A stretch of DNA of 40,015 nt from Bacillota bacterium (lineage in GTDB: Bacteria > Bacillota > Thermincolia > Thermincolales > UBA2595), in the NCBI GenBank assembly GCA_021847735.1, contig JAJZQD010000014.1:1-40015 (forward strand), given 5' to 3'. Below, piece after piece: positions 5,723 to 13,961 of this stretch. The translations under genes were made by a program, and so were the position numbers. The number at the start of each line of letters is the position of its first letter. Within the stretch, counting starts at the first letter, position 1. Below the pieces are notes generated by a model. That model was not told the origin of the DNA, did not search any database, and saw nothing but the letters and a program-made list of their open reading frames with translations.

Positions 5723-7927
5723 TTATTCTGACTGGGCAAGACCGTACTTCTTAAGTTTTTGGTACAACGTTACCCTCGTAATTCCCAATAGCTTGGCAGC
5801 CATGACTTTGTTGTTTTTTGTCCTCTGAATAGCCTCTACGATTAACTGGCGTTCCACCTCTCTGACGGTGTCCTTCATGGGCTTGAGTTCAATGGCCGAG
5901 GGGTCGCGCCCGAGGGCTTGAATATGGGGAGGGAGGGTATCTGGGCGGACAACATTGCCTTCAGCCAGGAATTGCGCCCGCTCAATAATGTTCTCCAGTT
6001 CCCGCACGTTACCCGGCCAGGAGTACTTTAACAGCAATTCCATCGTCTCTTCGGAGAAGACCTTCGGGGAAACGTTCTTTTCTCTGGATATTTTTTCAAC
6101 GAAGTACCCTATCAGCAGCGGGATATCCTGATTACGCTCCCTAAGGGGCGGAACATACAATGGTAAAACATTGAGACGGTAAAACAGGTCAATCCTGAAC
6201 TTTCCTTCGGAGATTAGTCTGCGGAGGTCCTTATTGGTTGCCGCGATTACCCTGACATCAAATTTGATGACCCTGGTCCCGCCCACCCGTTCAAACTCCC
6301 TTTCCTGGAGAACTCGTAGGAGTTTGGCCTGCATGGTTAGGGGGAGGTCCCCGATTTCGTCAAGCAGCAGGGTGCCCCCGTTGGCCAGTTCAAATTTCCC
6401 CGGTTTTCCACCCTTACGGGCGCCGGTAAAGGCGCCTTCTTCATATCCGAAGAGCTCCGATTCCAGCAGCAGTTCAGGTAATGCTGCACAGTTTATCGCT
6501 ACAAAGGGTTTTTTACTGCGGGAACTGATATTATGGATGGCCTGGGCTACAATTTCCTTGCCGACCCCGCTTTCTCCCTGGAGCAGAACTGTGGAATTGC
6601 CGACAGCCGCTTTTTCTGTAACCTTTTTGAGATTAACAATAATGGGGCTTTCTCCTATAATGGTATCCAGAATGTACCTGCTTGCCTTTGGGAGATTAAG
6701 CCGGTCGCGGTAGTATTCAATTTCTCCGCGGGACTTGGCCAACAAATACGGCAGACACATGTCCGTTTCGGCCAGACCCTGGTACACCGCAATCGCCTTT
6801 TCCCGGCACGTTTCATAACCGCACGACCCGCAGTTCAGTTCATCTTCGGGTGTGGTCTTGTAGGTATGTTTCAGGATTTCCTTAATCTCCTTTTCCGTCG
6901 GAAAAGGCAATATAACTGAGCGGTCAATAAATTCCCGGCTCAGGTCCAGGCTTGGCAGTTTTTCGCTGAGTTTGGGACGTAATTTATGGGAATACTGCAG
7001 TACCAGCTCTTTACGGGAAAACAAATCAATGTCGGTATCAATTTCGGGACCGTCAACACAGCCTTTGCAAAAAAGGATGTCCAGAAACCCGGGCGCAATT
7101 TTACCCTGGCTGAGGTTCTGAATTACCTCAACACAGTCGTCTTTACCTTCAATGATAGACAGTTCCGGAATAATTTCCCCTTCCAGCCCCAGGTTCTTTA
7201 ATAACCCGCCGGAAACCGGAAAAATCCTCGGCAAAACCTGTCCGGCTTCCTTTACAACATCTTTCTTCGGTTCCAGTTTAATGTCGTGTTCCTCGAACAT
7301 GCATTTTAACTCTCTGAAGGTCAGGACTGCATTAACCAAATTGCGTTTATCACTGCGGGACTCCTCTTTTTTGGCCACACAGGGACCAATAAAAACTACC
7401 TGGGCATATTTATTCTTCCTGCGTACATATTTGGCTGTTGCCATTACAGCTGAATCGATGGGCGCCAGCATCGGGATAAGGTTGGGGTAGTGACGTTCGA
7501 TCAGGCCGACTACGGCCGGACAGTACGAAGAAATCACCGTACCGGGGTGTTTGCTTAGATAGTCTTTATACTCTGGTACCGTGAGTTTGACCCCTATGGC
7601 AACCTCTTCCACGGAACTAAAACCGAGTTTGATTAGGGCGGAAACCATTTCCCCGGCCTCTATCCCGGGGAAGGCGGCAGGAAATGAAGGGGCCAGCATG
7701 GCCACTGTTGTCTGGGTCTTTAAGTAAACCCTGACCGAATCCATATCGCGATTATCAATTTTTTTAGCCTTTTGGGCACAGACCCTCACGCAGTTGCCAC
7801 AACTGATACACCGGTCATCCACAATTACGGCCTGGCCGTCTTCAACCTTGATGGCTTTGGCCGGACAATTGCGGATACAGGAATAACAGGTCTGGCACTT
7901 TTCCTGGATTGTAACCACTACACCCAT
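5723..7927 (-). CDS. Sigma-54-dependent activator with [FeFe]-hydrogenase-like sensor domain
   Basis: A 734-residue protein. Residues 1-60 hold two ferredoxin-type clusters (CQTCYSCIRNCP, CISCGNCVRVC). Residues about 75-320 resemble the H-cluster domain of iron-only hydrogenase: SSYCP (Cys136) for TSCCP, GPCVAKKEE (Cys183) for MPCxxKxxE, and FCKGCVDGP (Cys287/290) for the third motif. The usual proton-transfer cysteine is Tyr, and the last motif is CxxC rather than CxxxC, so catalysis is unlikely and sensing is inferred. A further four-Cys FeS motif follows (CGSCGYETC...C391). The AAA+ domain has Walker A GESGVGKE (451-458) and the sigma-54 loop GAFTGA (498-503), then a Fis-type helix-turn-helix at the C-terminus. 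No REC or PAS domain is evident. It lies directly upstream of the sigma-54 promoter of the hydrogenase operon. Confidence 0.93.
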   Translation of the reverse strand: MGVVVTIQEKCQTCYSCIRNCPAKAIKVEDGQAVIVDDRCISCGNCVRVCAQKAKKIDNRDMDSVRVYLKTQTTVAMLAPSFPAAFPGIEAGEMVSALIKLGFSSVEEVAIGVKLTVPEYKDYLSKHPGTVISSYCPAVVGLIERHYPNLIPMLAPIDSAVMATAKYVRRKNKYAQVVFIGPCVAKKEESRSDKRNLVNAVLTFRELKCMFEEHDIKLEPKKDVVKEAGQVLPRIFPVSGGLLKNLGLEGEIIPELSIIEGKDDCVEVIQNLSQGKIAPGFLDILFCKGCVDGPEIDTDIDLFSRKELVLQYSHKLRPKLSEKLPSLDLSREFIDRSVILPFPTEKEIKEILKHTYKTTPEDELNCGSCGYETCREKAIAVYQGLAETDMCLPYLLAKSRGEIEYYRDRLNLPKASRYILDTIIGESPIIVNLKKVTEKAAVGNSTVLLQGESGVGKEIVAQAIHNISSRSKKPFVAINCAALPELLLESELFGYEEGAFTGARKGGKPGKFELANGGTLLLDEIGDLPLTMQAKLLRVLQEREFERVGGTRVIKFDVRVIAATNKDLRRLISEGKFRIDLFYRLNVLPLYVPPLRERNQDIPLLIGYFVEKISREKNVSPKVFSEETMELLLKYSWPGNVRELENIIERAQFLAEGNVVRPDTLPPHIQALGRDPSAIELKPMKDTVREVERQLIVEAIQRTKNNKVMAAKLLGITRVTLYQKLKKYGLAQSE

Positions 7928-8042
7928 CAGTAAACACCCCGACTTTCATGCCGTATCCCGCTATGAGCGCGCGCTGCTGTACTACATACCTTGGCCTTTG
8001 CCAACAATTTGGCCAGGTTTTATTATTTCCTGTAATACAACA

Positions 8043-8064
8043 AAAGGCAGGAACCCCTGCCTTT
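8043..8064 (-). terminator. Hairpin, candidate terminator
   Basis: A 9-bp stem (AAAGGCAGG with CCTGCCTTT) and 4-nt loop, followed on the minus strand by the T-rich run TGTTGTATT. It lies between the hypothetical gene at 8180-8722 and the sigma-54 activator, so it may back up the stronger terminator at 8111-8143 or attenuate read-through into the activator gene. Confidence 0.5.
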
Positions 8065-8110
8065 GAATACTACTGATGTAATTCGCCAAATAATGATGTT
8101 TTCCTCCCGG

Positions 8111-8143
8111 AAAAAAATAGAATTCTCTATAGAATTCTATTTT
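8111..8143 (-). terminator. AT-rich rho-independent terminator
   Basis: A 12-bp inverted repeat (8114-8125 with 8132-8143, loop TCTATA) followed on the minus strand by a run of seven T (8117-8111, partly overlapping the stem). It comes directly after the stop of the hypothetical gene at 8180 and would end the ybaB-hypothetical transcript before the sigma-54 activator. Confidence 0.65.
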
Positions 8144-8179
8144 AGGCAAGAAATTATTAATATGATAGGCAGCAGGAGT

Positions 8180-8722
8180 TTAGCCGCGTTCACCTGCTCC
8201 CCTTTTTCGGTCGTATCTAAGTTCCGGGCCCTGTTTTTCATTGGAAGTTTTTTTTTCCTGTTCGTCTTCAGGTACTTCGGTGCTTTCACCCCCTGCGGCC
8301 TCCACCGGCGGATTACCTTGCCCTTGCGGGGAAGCTCCGGCCTGGCTGTTTAACATACTAAAGAGTGATAACAATAGGTTCGGATTAATTTTCTTTTTGG
8401 CTGCAAGGCCGCCTAACAGACCCATCAAGTCCGGCTGGCCTGAACCCTGGTTCTTTAGCAGTCCGGACAAGGTGTCGACCAGGGACTGCTGCCCCGCCGC
8501 CCCACTGTTCCCCTCCGTTGAACCGGTGATTTCTTTGAAGCCGTTCTCCGGGCTGCCGTGAACAACACTCATAATACTGAGCACATTAAACAAGCCGAGA
8601 AAGCCCAGCATTAGATTCGGGGTTAATTTATGATCTGTCTGCCTGTCTAACAGTACCATGAGTTTATCTACCAGATGCTTGCCTTTATCCTGGGGCCCAA
8701 GCAGATCCGATAAGTCGTCCAA
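8180..8722 (-). CDS. Hypothetical protein, low-complexity
   Basis: A 180-residue protein starting at a TTG with a strong AAGGAGG SD seven bases upstream. I recognise no family. Visible are two similar hydrophobic segments (KLTPNLMLGFLGLFNVLSIM near residue 32 and KINPNLLLSLFSMLNSQ near residue 111), each led by a K-[LI]-[TN]-P-N motif, so the protein looks like an internal duplication of about 80 residues. The C-terminal 50 residues are a charged Gln/Glu/Gly-rich tail. There is no signal peptide or cysteine pattern. The gene follows ybaB by about 40 bp and ends at a strong terminator, so the pair is probably co-transcribed. Confidence 0.7.
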   Translation of the reverse strand: MDDLSDLLGPQDKGKHLVDKLMVLLDRQTDHKLTPNLMLGFLGLFNVLSIMSVVHGSPENGFKEITGSTEGNSGAAGQQSLVDTLSGLLKNQGSGQPDLMGLLGGLAAKKKINPNLLLSLFSMLNSQAGASPQGQGNPPVEAAGGESTEVPEDEQEKKTSNEKQGPELRYDRKRGAGERG

Positions 8723-8762
8723 TCCGCCACCTCCTTAATATTTTGTTTGCTTTGGCTGCTGT

Positions 8763-9089
8763 TTAAAATAATCCCGGCATATTGGGAATGTTCAGCCCCC
8801 CCGTAACTTTGTTCATTTCCTGGTTAGCCAGGTTTTTTGATTTTTCCAGAGCCTTGTTGACCGCAGTTACCAAAAGTTCCTGTATAACTCTTGAATTGGC
8901 CGGGTGTATAATTCCCGGATCAAGGACAATATCGATGATTTCCTGCCTGCCGTTGGCCACAACCTTTACCGACCCGGCGTCAACTACCTCTTCGACACGC
9001 ATATTTTTTAGTTCTTCCTGGGCTTGCGCCATATCGTTTTGCATTTTCTGGGCCTGCTGCAGGAGTTTGCCCAACTGTCCTTCAAGCAA
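8763..9089 (-). CDS. ybaB: YbaB/EbfC family nucleoid-associated protein
   Basis: A 108-residue protein, the usual length, starting at a TTG with an AAGGGGG SD eight bases upstream. It begins with the family helix LGKLLQQAQKMQNDMAQAQEEL, then the central sheet (VVANGRQEIIDIVLDPGII) and a C-terminal helix with a Gly/Met/Pro-rich tail (GGLNIPNMPGLF). YbaB dimers bind DNA and often sit between dnaX and recR; neither gene is in this window, so here it is detached from its usual neighbours and paired with a hypothetical gene. Confidence 0.93.
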   Translation of the reverse strand: MLEGQLGKLLQQAQKMQNDMAQAQEELKNMRVEEVVDAGSVKVVANGRQEIIDIVLDPGIIHPANSRVIQELLVTAVNKALEKSKNLANQEMNKVTGGLNIPNMPGLF

Positions 9090-9194
9090 TTTTATTGCCC
9101 CCTTAACTTGTTTATAACTAACATTATTAAACTATATTCAGATCGATACCATAAGTTTCACGTTCTGTGACCTTTTTTAATATATATTTGCTTA

Positions 9195-9221
9195 ATAAAA
9201 AATAGGGATGCTTTCGCATCC
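9195..9221 (-). terminator. Rho-independent terminator
   Basis: A 6-bp stem GGATGC/GCATCC with a tetraloop (9206-9221), followed on the minus strand by CTATTTTTTATT. It lies downstream of the 9262-9525 gene and ends the larA-containing transcript before ybaB. Confidence 0.7.
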
Positions 9222-9261
9222 AGATTTACATAGTGTCTCTCCGCCTCTGTTGTTATCTTTT

Positions 9262-9525
9262 TCATTCTAGTATCTTCACCTGATGCGGAAAATTATTGAC
9301 TATTTTTCTTACTTCGGGCATGTTGTGAGGAGTTGCGTATAAAGCCACCACGCCCTCCCTGGCGTTGATTGGTGAAATAAAAACCAGGTGGCAGTACGCC
9401 TCCATAATTTTTGTAAAGAAATGGACCTGGTGCGCTTCCATTTGCACCCTGATGCAGGTTGACGGGTCAACCAAATCCGCCAGGAACCTGCTTACACACC
9501 CGTCGCCCCGGTAATGCCGGACCAT
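9262..9525 (-). CDS. DUF4911-like small protein
   Basis: An 87-residue cytoplasmic protein starting at an ATG with a GGGGGAGGG SD that overlaps the end of larA; the genes are 2 nt apart. The sequence (VQMEAHQVHFFTKIMEAYCHLVFISP, then VVALYATPHNMPEVRKIV) suggests a small alpha/beta domain and resembles DUF4911 proteins, assigned from memory of the family pattern only. Function is unknown. It is the last gene of a three-gene run (unknown, LarA, this one), so a role around the LarA-family enzyme is possible but unproven. Confidence 0.6.
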   Translation of the reverse strand: MVRHYRGDGCVSRFLADLVDPSTCIRVQMEAHQVHFFTKIMEAYCHLVFISPINAREGVVALYATPHNMPEVRKIVNNFPHQVKILE

Positions 9526-9527
9526 AT

Positions 9528-10802
9528 TTAACCCTCCCCCGGTTGAGGTACTGTTATCCCACCCCAGGGTATAACCAGCACCCTGGCTTCGCTGCCTTTT
9601 ATTTCACACGCCGTGTTAACGGCCGCCTGCAAAGATTCGTAAGGTTCAAAAAAGAGTTTGCGCACCGTCGCTGGAAGCAAACCGGAAACCCAGAAAATAC
9701 GGGCCTTTTTGACCGCCCCTGCTAGGAAGGCCGCTTTATGCCCCCCCAGGACAAATTCCCGCCGGCTTCTTCCCTCTATGTCTCCGGGACTTGATGCCTG
9801 GTTCATCCACTCTTCAAACACAGGATCCCCGAGTCCCTCGGGGCATTTGGCCGCTACAATTATAATACCTCCGTCCTTAACGGCCTTCAAGGCGTTTTGC
9901 ACGGTTTTTTGGGCCTGGTATACCGTGTTGTCTTTTGGCTCCCCGCCCGGAGAAACTATTACGATGTCCGCGGCTTCCGTTATTCTTACCCGGTACATCT
10001 TTTCGGCTGCAATACAACCTACCCTGTGGGCATCTATAGGGTCGCCAGCCACCAGGTGCACTACCTGGCCGGTCTCGTTTATCACCACATTAAGGATAAA
10101 GCCCAGATTGGCAATCCGGGCAAACTCTTCCATATCATGGCGGACAATATTTTCTTCCAGCAGCCCAGGACCGCTTTCCCCAAGGGTGCTAAGCCGGTGA
10201 TTATGTTCAAGGGCGGAATGACTTGCCGCTCCCACAGCAACAGCCTTGACTCCTCCTGTATACCCCGCCAGCTGATGAATCTCAATATTGCCGAGGGCCA
10301 CAACCAGGTCTGCCTGGGCTAGCGGCACTGATACCTCAACAGGGGTTCCCCTTTTAGTAATCCCTAACAGCGTATACCCCGTTTCCCTGCTGTGAAAACA
10401 CCTTACCTGCCCATAAAGCGGCCCTAGCAAAGCCGCTTTTTCCTGTTCGGTAACAGGGCGGTGGTTACCAATCCCAATTATAACGGTAACAGAATCCTTT
10501 GAAATTCCGGCCTCTTCCAACTCGCCAAACAGGACCGGCAGTATCAGGTGAGACGGGAGCGGCCGGGTACGGTCGCTAATCACCACGACAGCCTTTCGGA
10601 CCCCTCGGGCCAAAACCCTCAGAGGCTCGGAATTAACCGGGCACCTCAGGGAACCAATTATCTCTTTGTTCAAGTCATCCACAGGGGTTTGAGAATTGGG
10701 CCTTACCTCCCCTAAAAACCGGCACTGGGGAATATTGGCCCAGATATCTTCGTTTCCGTATCGCAGGCAGATATCCACAGCCAACTTCTTCCCCCCCGTC
10801 AA
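9528..10802 (-). CDS. LarA-family (nickel-pincer) racemase/epimerase-like protein
   Basis: A 424-residue protein of the LarA (lactate racemase, DUF2088) family. Hallmarks are DRTRPLP (77-83), GNHRPVT (112-118) and HQLAGYTGGVKAVAVG, in which His176 and Lys186 match the LarA histidine and the lysine that binds the pyridinium-dithiocarboxylate nickel cofactor. Family members isomerise different 2-hydroxy acids, so the substrate is not predictable. The cofactor genes larB, larC and larE are not in the window and must be elsewhere if the enzyme is active. Its start overlaps the upstream small gene by 4 nt (ATGA), indicating translational coupling. Confidence 0.85.
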   Translation of the reverse strand: MTGGKKLAVDICLRYGNEDIWANIPQCRFLGEVRPNSQTPVDDLNKEIIGSLRCPVNSEPLRVLARGVRKAVVVISDRTRPLPSHLILPVLFGELEEAGISKDSVTVIIGIGNHRPVTEQEKAALLGPLYGQVRCFHSRETGYTLLGITKRGTPVEVSVPLAQADLVVALGNIEIHQLAGYTGGVKAVAVGAASHSALEHNHRLSTLGESGPGLLEENIVRHDMEEFARIANLGFILNVVINETGQVVHLVAGDPIDAHRVGCIAAEKMYRVRITEAADIVIVSPGGEPKDNTVYQAQKTVQNALKAVKDGGIIIVAAKCPEGLGDPVFEEWMNQASSPGDIEGRSRREFVLGGHKAAFLAGAVKKARIFWVSGLLPATVRKLFFEPYESLQAAVNTACEIKGSEARVLVIPWGGITVPQPGEG

Positions 10803-11098
10803 AGCAAAGGCTGCTGGCTGGATTTAACCAGCGGAGAGAATTTAAGTTCAATTCCCCCATCCATAATCAGGAGAAGGGTTTGGTCGCTGTTGACCGGGCC
10901 GACCCTGTAAATCTCTTCTTCCTGGAGCAGCAGTTCCCCCGTGCCTGACGTCAGGATTAACCTGTCAGCACTAACCTGGCGGGCATCATTTACAATCATA
11001 CTGAAAGAACTGGACAGTTCGCTACCCATATGGCCTGAGACGGCCAAGGGCTTGACCTGTTCAAAATAACCCTGAAATCTGGTAAGCCGTACACCCAT
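10799..11098 (-). CDS. Hypothetical protein upstream of LarA-family gene
   Basis: A 99-residue protein from an ATG with a perfect AGGAGG SD six bases upstream; a longer reading from a TTG at 11158 lacks a usable SD. I do not recognise it. It has no cysteine, signal peptide or membrane helix and looks like a small mostly beta protein (SADRLILTSGTGELLLQEEEIYRVG, LLLIMDGGIELKFSPL). Its stop overlaps the start of the LarA-family gene, so the two are translated together. Confidence 0.7.
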   Translation of the reverse strand: MGVRLTRFQGYFEQVKPLAVSGHMGSELSSSFSMIVNDARQVSADRLILTSGTGELLLQEEEIYRVGPVNSDQTLLLIMDGGIELKFSPLVKSSQQPLL

Positions 11099-11167
11099 GT
11101 TCTGCCTCCTTACAACTGACTTACCATTAGTTTTGCCACTAAATAAACATATATGCAAACCTCCGCG

Positions 11168-12016
11168 CTACTTATCGGCCACAAGGTAACCATTATCGAG
11201 AATAACTTTCTTCCCTTCCCAGCCCAGGGCAAAATCCACAAATTCCTTGGCCGCGCCCTGGGGCTCACCCTTTGTAAGCAAATATAGATTTTTAATCAGG
11301 GGATATTTCCCATTTTGGTAGTTTTCCACAGTCGGCAGCCTACCGTCAAGGGACAGTGGTTTAATCTTCTGGTCGTCGGCTTTGATTGCCCCCATGTCAG
11401 TCCACCCTATGGAATCCCTGATAGAGGTAATTCCCTCGTTCATGGCCAGAAAGTTCTTGAGAATAACTGCCTCGGGAGGAATACCAAGATTTGAAAACCC
11501 TTTAATATACTTATCCACCACCACCCTTGTGGCCTGTCCCCGCTCCCCAATCAGGACAACAATTTTCCTGTCAGGTCCACCCACCGAACTCCAGTTGGTA
11601 ATCCGACCGGAAAATATTCCCCTCACCTGCTGACTGCTAAGGCCAGAGATTGGTGTCGACGGGTTGACGGCAAAAACAACAATTGTTTTGGCATATAAAG
11701 TCTGCTGCAACCCGGCCTCACCTTGGGTTTTGTTAATCGGGAGAGAGTCCAGGCCAATATCGAGATTGCCTTCCAGGGTGTTTCTTATGGTATCTTCTGT
11801 ATCTAAAGATGCGGGTATCTCGATAGCTACATCTTTATGCTTTTCCATATATACATCCGCCAGTTTCCCAAGCAGCGGGATATTGGCCCCAGTGCCGCCA
11901 ATAGTCAACTTTTCCTTCCTGGGCACGGTAAGGGTACCGGCCTGCTGGTGGCTGCCGCAGCCAGCAGAAAACACCAGTGCAATCAGGGTTAAGGATGCAA
12001 CTAGCCTGGAAAACAT
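11168..12016 (-). CDS. PstS-like phosphate/anion-binding lipoprotein
   Basis: A 282-residue secreted protein with a signal peptide (MFSRLVASLTLIALVFSAGC) ending at a cysteine that could be lipidated, although the lipobox is atypical with Ser at -3. The mature part begins with the PBP-like fold signature KLTIGGTGANIPLLGKLADVY and contains INKTQGEAGLQQ, VFAVNPSTPISGLSSQQ and IFSGRITNWSSVGG, typical of PstS-type (PF12849-like) binding proteins. No pstC/A/B genes are adjacent; the gene stands alone between the LarA-type cluster and a diguanylate cyclase. It may act as an orphan sensor or scavenger rather than in a transporter. ATG start with a GGAGG SD. Confidence 0.82.
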   Translation of the reverse strand: MFSRLVASLTLIALVFSAGCGSHQQAGTLTVPRKEKLTIGGTGANIPLLGKLADVYMEKHKDVAIEIPASLDTEDTIRNTLEGNLDIGLDSLPINKTQGEAGLQQTLYAKTIVVFAVNPSTPISGLSSQQVRGIFSGRITNWSSVGGPDRKIVVLIGERGQATRVVVDKYIKGFSNLGIPPEAVILKNFLAMNEGITSIRDSIGWTDMGAIKADDQKIKPLSLDGRLPTVENYQNGKYPLIKNLYLLTKGEPQGAAKEFVDFALGWEGKKVILDNGYLVADK

Positions 12017-12063
12017 GCTTCACTCCTCCGTTCCGGGTAATTGATGTTTACTTGCGGAAAGTG

Positions 12064-12240
12064 TCAGGTAAGGCTGTCCTCGTCTACTGCGTTTAAAAAC
12101 ACGTCAACAATCTGGGGATCGAAGTCGGTACCTTTACCCCGGATAATCTCTTCCCTGGCCTCAGCAAAGGTTCTTGTCGACCGGTAAGGCCGGTAAGAAG
12201 TCATGGTGTCAAAACTATCAGCAATCTTCAAAATCCGCAT
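12064..12240 (-). pseudogene. Remnant of HD-GYP domain C-terminus
   Basis: About 58 codons ending at 12064 read MRILKIADSFDTMTSYRPYR, then REEIIRGKGTDFDPQIVDVFL, which is the last part of an HD-GYP phosphodiesterase domain. The HD and GYP motifs and roughly 100 upstream residues are missing. It overlaps the 3' end of the diguanylate cyclase gene in another frame, so a former GGDEF-HD-GYP protein appears to have suffered an internal deletion with a change of frame. The fragment has no own start signal and is unlikely to be functional. Confidence 0.75.
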
Positions 12241-13840
12241 AATAGAGTACAACCTTGTTTTTACTGATATATTTCGCCTTATAAAGAGCATCGTCCGCCA
12301 GTTTGATTAAATCATCCTTATTACTGGCATTGTCCGGGTAAGAAGCTATACCAAGAGATACAGTAACCTTGCCGTTAGGCTGCCCCTCTCTCCCTACAAA
12401 GGGATATCCCTCCACGGCAAGCCTGATTCTCTCGCCTACGTCATAAGCGTCTAAGGCGCCGGTGTTCACCAGAATTACGGCAAACTCTTCCCCGCCGTAT
12501 CTGGCAGCAATGTCCACAGACCTTATGCTGCCGGCCAGGAGTTTCGCGATTACCTGCAAAACTTTGTCACCGGCCGGATGACCAAGATTGTCATTATAAT
12601 GCTTAAAATAATCTATGTCCAGGATAATCAGGGAAAGCGCAGAACCGGTGCGTTCCGCCCGCTGGATTTCCTGGGCTATCCTTTGCTGAAAGAACCTGTG
12701 GTTATATAAACCGGTTAACCCGTCGACAGTAGCCAGGTGTTCGGCCTGATCCAGCCTTTCTTTGATACGTTCGGCCATAAAGTTAATACCGTTACCCAGT
12801 TCGCCGAATTCGTCCCTTGTAATAACCTCAATTTTTTGGGTAAAGTCCCCCTGCGTTATGGCCTTGGTAATCCGCATCATGGTTTGCAGCGGCCGTACAA
12901 GTACCTTGGCAATTAAGGTAGCACAAAGGAAGACCAGAAGCATCGCCAGCAAAGTGGTACGCACAATATCCATGGATATGCCTTGCTTAATGGCAATTAA
13001 ATCATCGTTGGGGACCATTATCGAAATCAGGCCCCTGCTTCCAATTGTGCGCCAGACATTTATATAGTCCATGTCGTTCCAGACAATACGGGTAGGCACC
13101 AGTTTATTACCTTGAGAGCTGACAGTGATATCCCGAAGAACCTGGAAGGCCAGAGCAGGTTCCAGGGTTGAAGCCACTACAGTCCTGTCTAAGATAAGGG
13201 TAATCTCCACGCCCTCTCTTTTTTTGATGATATCCAGTTCTTTTTCACCAATATGCCTGTCCAGCAACAGCACCGGGCCCCTATAGTTCACCCCTGAACT
13301 GGAGTGCACCGGTGTAATGGCATATATCTCCAGCCCATTTTCAGAGACTGCCAGGGTTGACGTTGTAATACCTGCCAAACCCTTTTTTATCAACGGGGCA
13401 GCATCCTCATGAATCTTTGGGGAATTGGCAACCTGGACCAAAATCTGCCCGTTTCTGTCAAATATAATAATTTTTTGCTGCCTGGAAACCTGTTTGGAAT
13501 CAACCAGAATTTCATAGAGCTTCCGTTTATCGCCATTTTTCAGAGCCTGCTCAATTTCCACAGAATCCCCAAGCAAACTGGCGTAAGTTACGAGTGTCTC
13601 TCTTTCCTCTTCCACACTCTGGATAGTGGAGTTCAGAACCGCAACTGCCCTGCGTACCTCCATCTGCTCGATCTTTTCACTTATTTTGTTAATCACAAAA
13701 TAGGACAATGAGGCCACAACAATTAGCATCACAACAAAAAACGGCACAAGAATTTTAATACCAACACTTACACTCATGTTGGTTTCGCTAAAAGCCACGA
13801 TTTTCTTTAAGGTTTTTTCGGACATTCTCTGACCAACCAC
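12218..13840 (-). CDS. Membrane diguanylate cyclase (Cache-like, HAMP, GGDEF)
   Basis: A 540-residue inner-membrane protein; the GTG at 13840 is taken as start, with an ATG five codons in as alternative. A membrane helix at about 30-50 is followed by an extracytoplasmic sensor region of some 230 residues, Cache-like in position, then a second helix at about 285-310, a HAMP region and a GGDEF domain. The active site is GGEEF (449-453), and the product-inhibition I-site RSVD lies five residues before it. So the protein should make c-di-GMP under feedback control in response to an external signal. It ends just after the GGDEF fold (KNKVVLYYADFEDC), where an HD-GYP remnant begins in another frame, suggesting loss of a former phosphodiesterase half. 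Confidence 0.9.
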   Translation of the reverse strand: MVGQRMSEKTLKKIVAFSETNMSVSVGIKILVPFFVVMLIVVASLSYFVINKISEKIEQMEVRRAVAVLNSTIQSVEEERETLVTYASLLGDSVEIEQALKNGDKRKLYEILVDSKQVSRQQKIIIFDRNGQILVQVANSPKIHEDAAPLIKKGLAGITTSTLAVSENGLEIYAITPVHSSSGVNYRGPVLLLDRHIGEKELDIIKKREGVEITLILDRTVVASTLEPALAFQVLRDITVSSQGNKLVPTRIVWNDMDYINVWRTIGSRGLISIMVPNDDLIAIKQGISMDIVRTTLLAMLLVFLCATLIAKVLVRPLQTMMRITKAITQGDFTQKIEVITRDEFGELGNGINFMAERIKERLDQAEHLATVDGLTGLYNHRFFQQRIAQEIQRAERTGSALSLIILDIDYFKHYNDNLGHPAGDKVLQVIAKLLAGSIRSVDIAARYGGEEFAVILVNTGALDAYDVGERIRLAVEGYPFVGREGQPNGKVTVSLGIASYPDNASNKDDLIKLADDALYKAKYISKNKVVLYYADFEDC

Positions 13841-13961
13841 ACAAACACCACCATGAAGAAAAACTATAGATAAATATACTATTTCTATTGCCAGTTTCCA
13901 ATTCCTTTAAATCCATCTCTCTTATTAGGACTAAATCGCGATATGATAATAAAAGCACGAA

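Noticed and set aside
10799-11158. Longer version of the gene upstream of larA, starting at TTG 11158
   Set aside because: The SD for 11158 is too close to the start, while ATG 11098 has a perfect AGGAGG at proper spacing.
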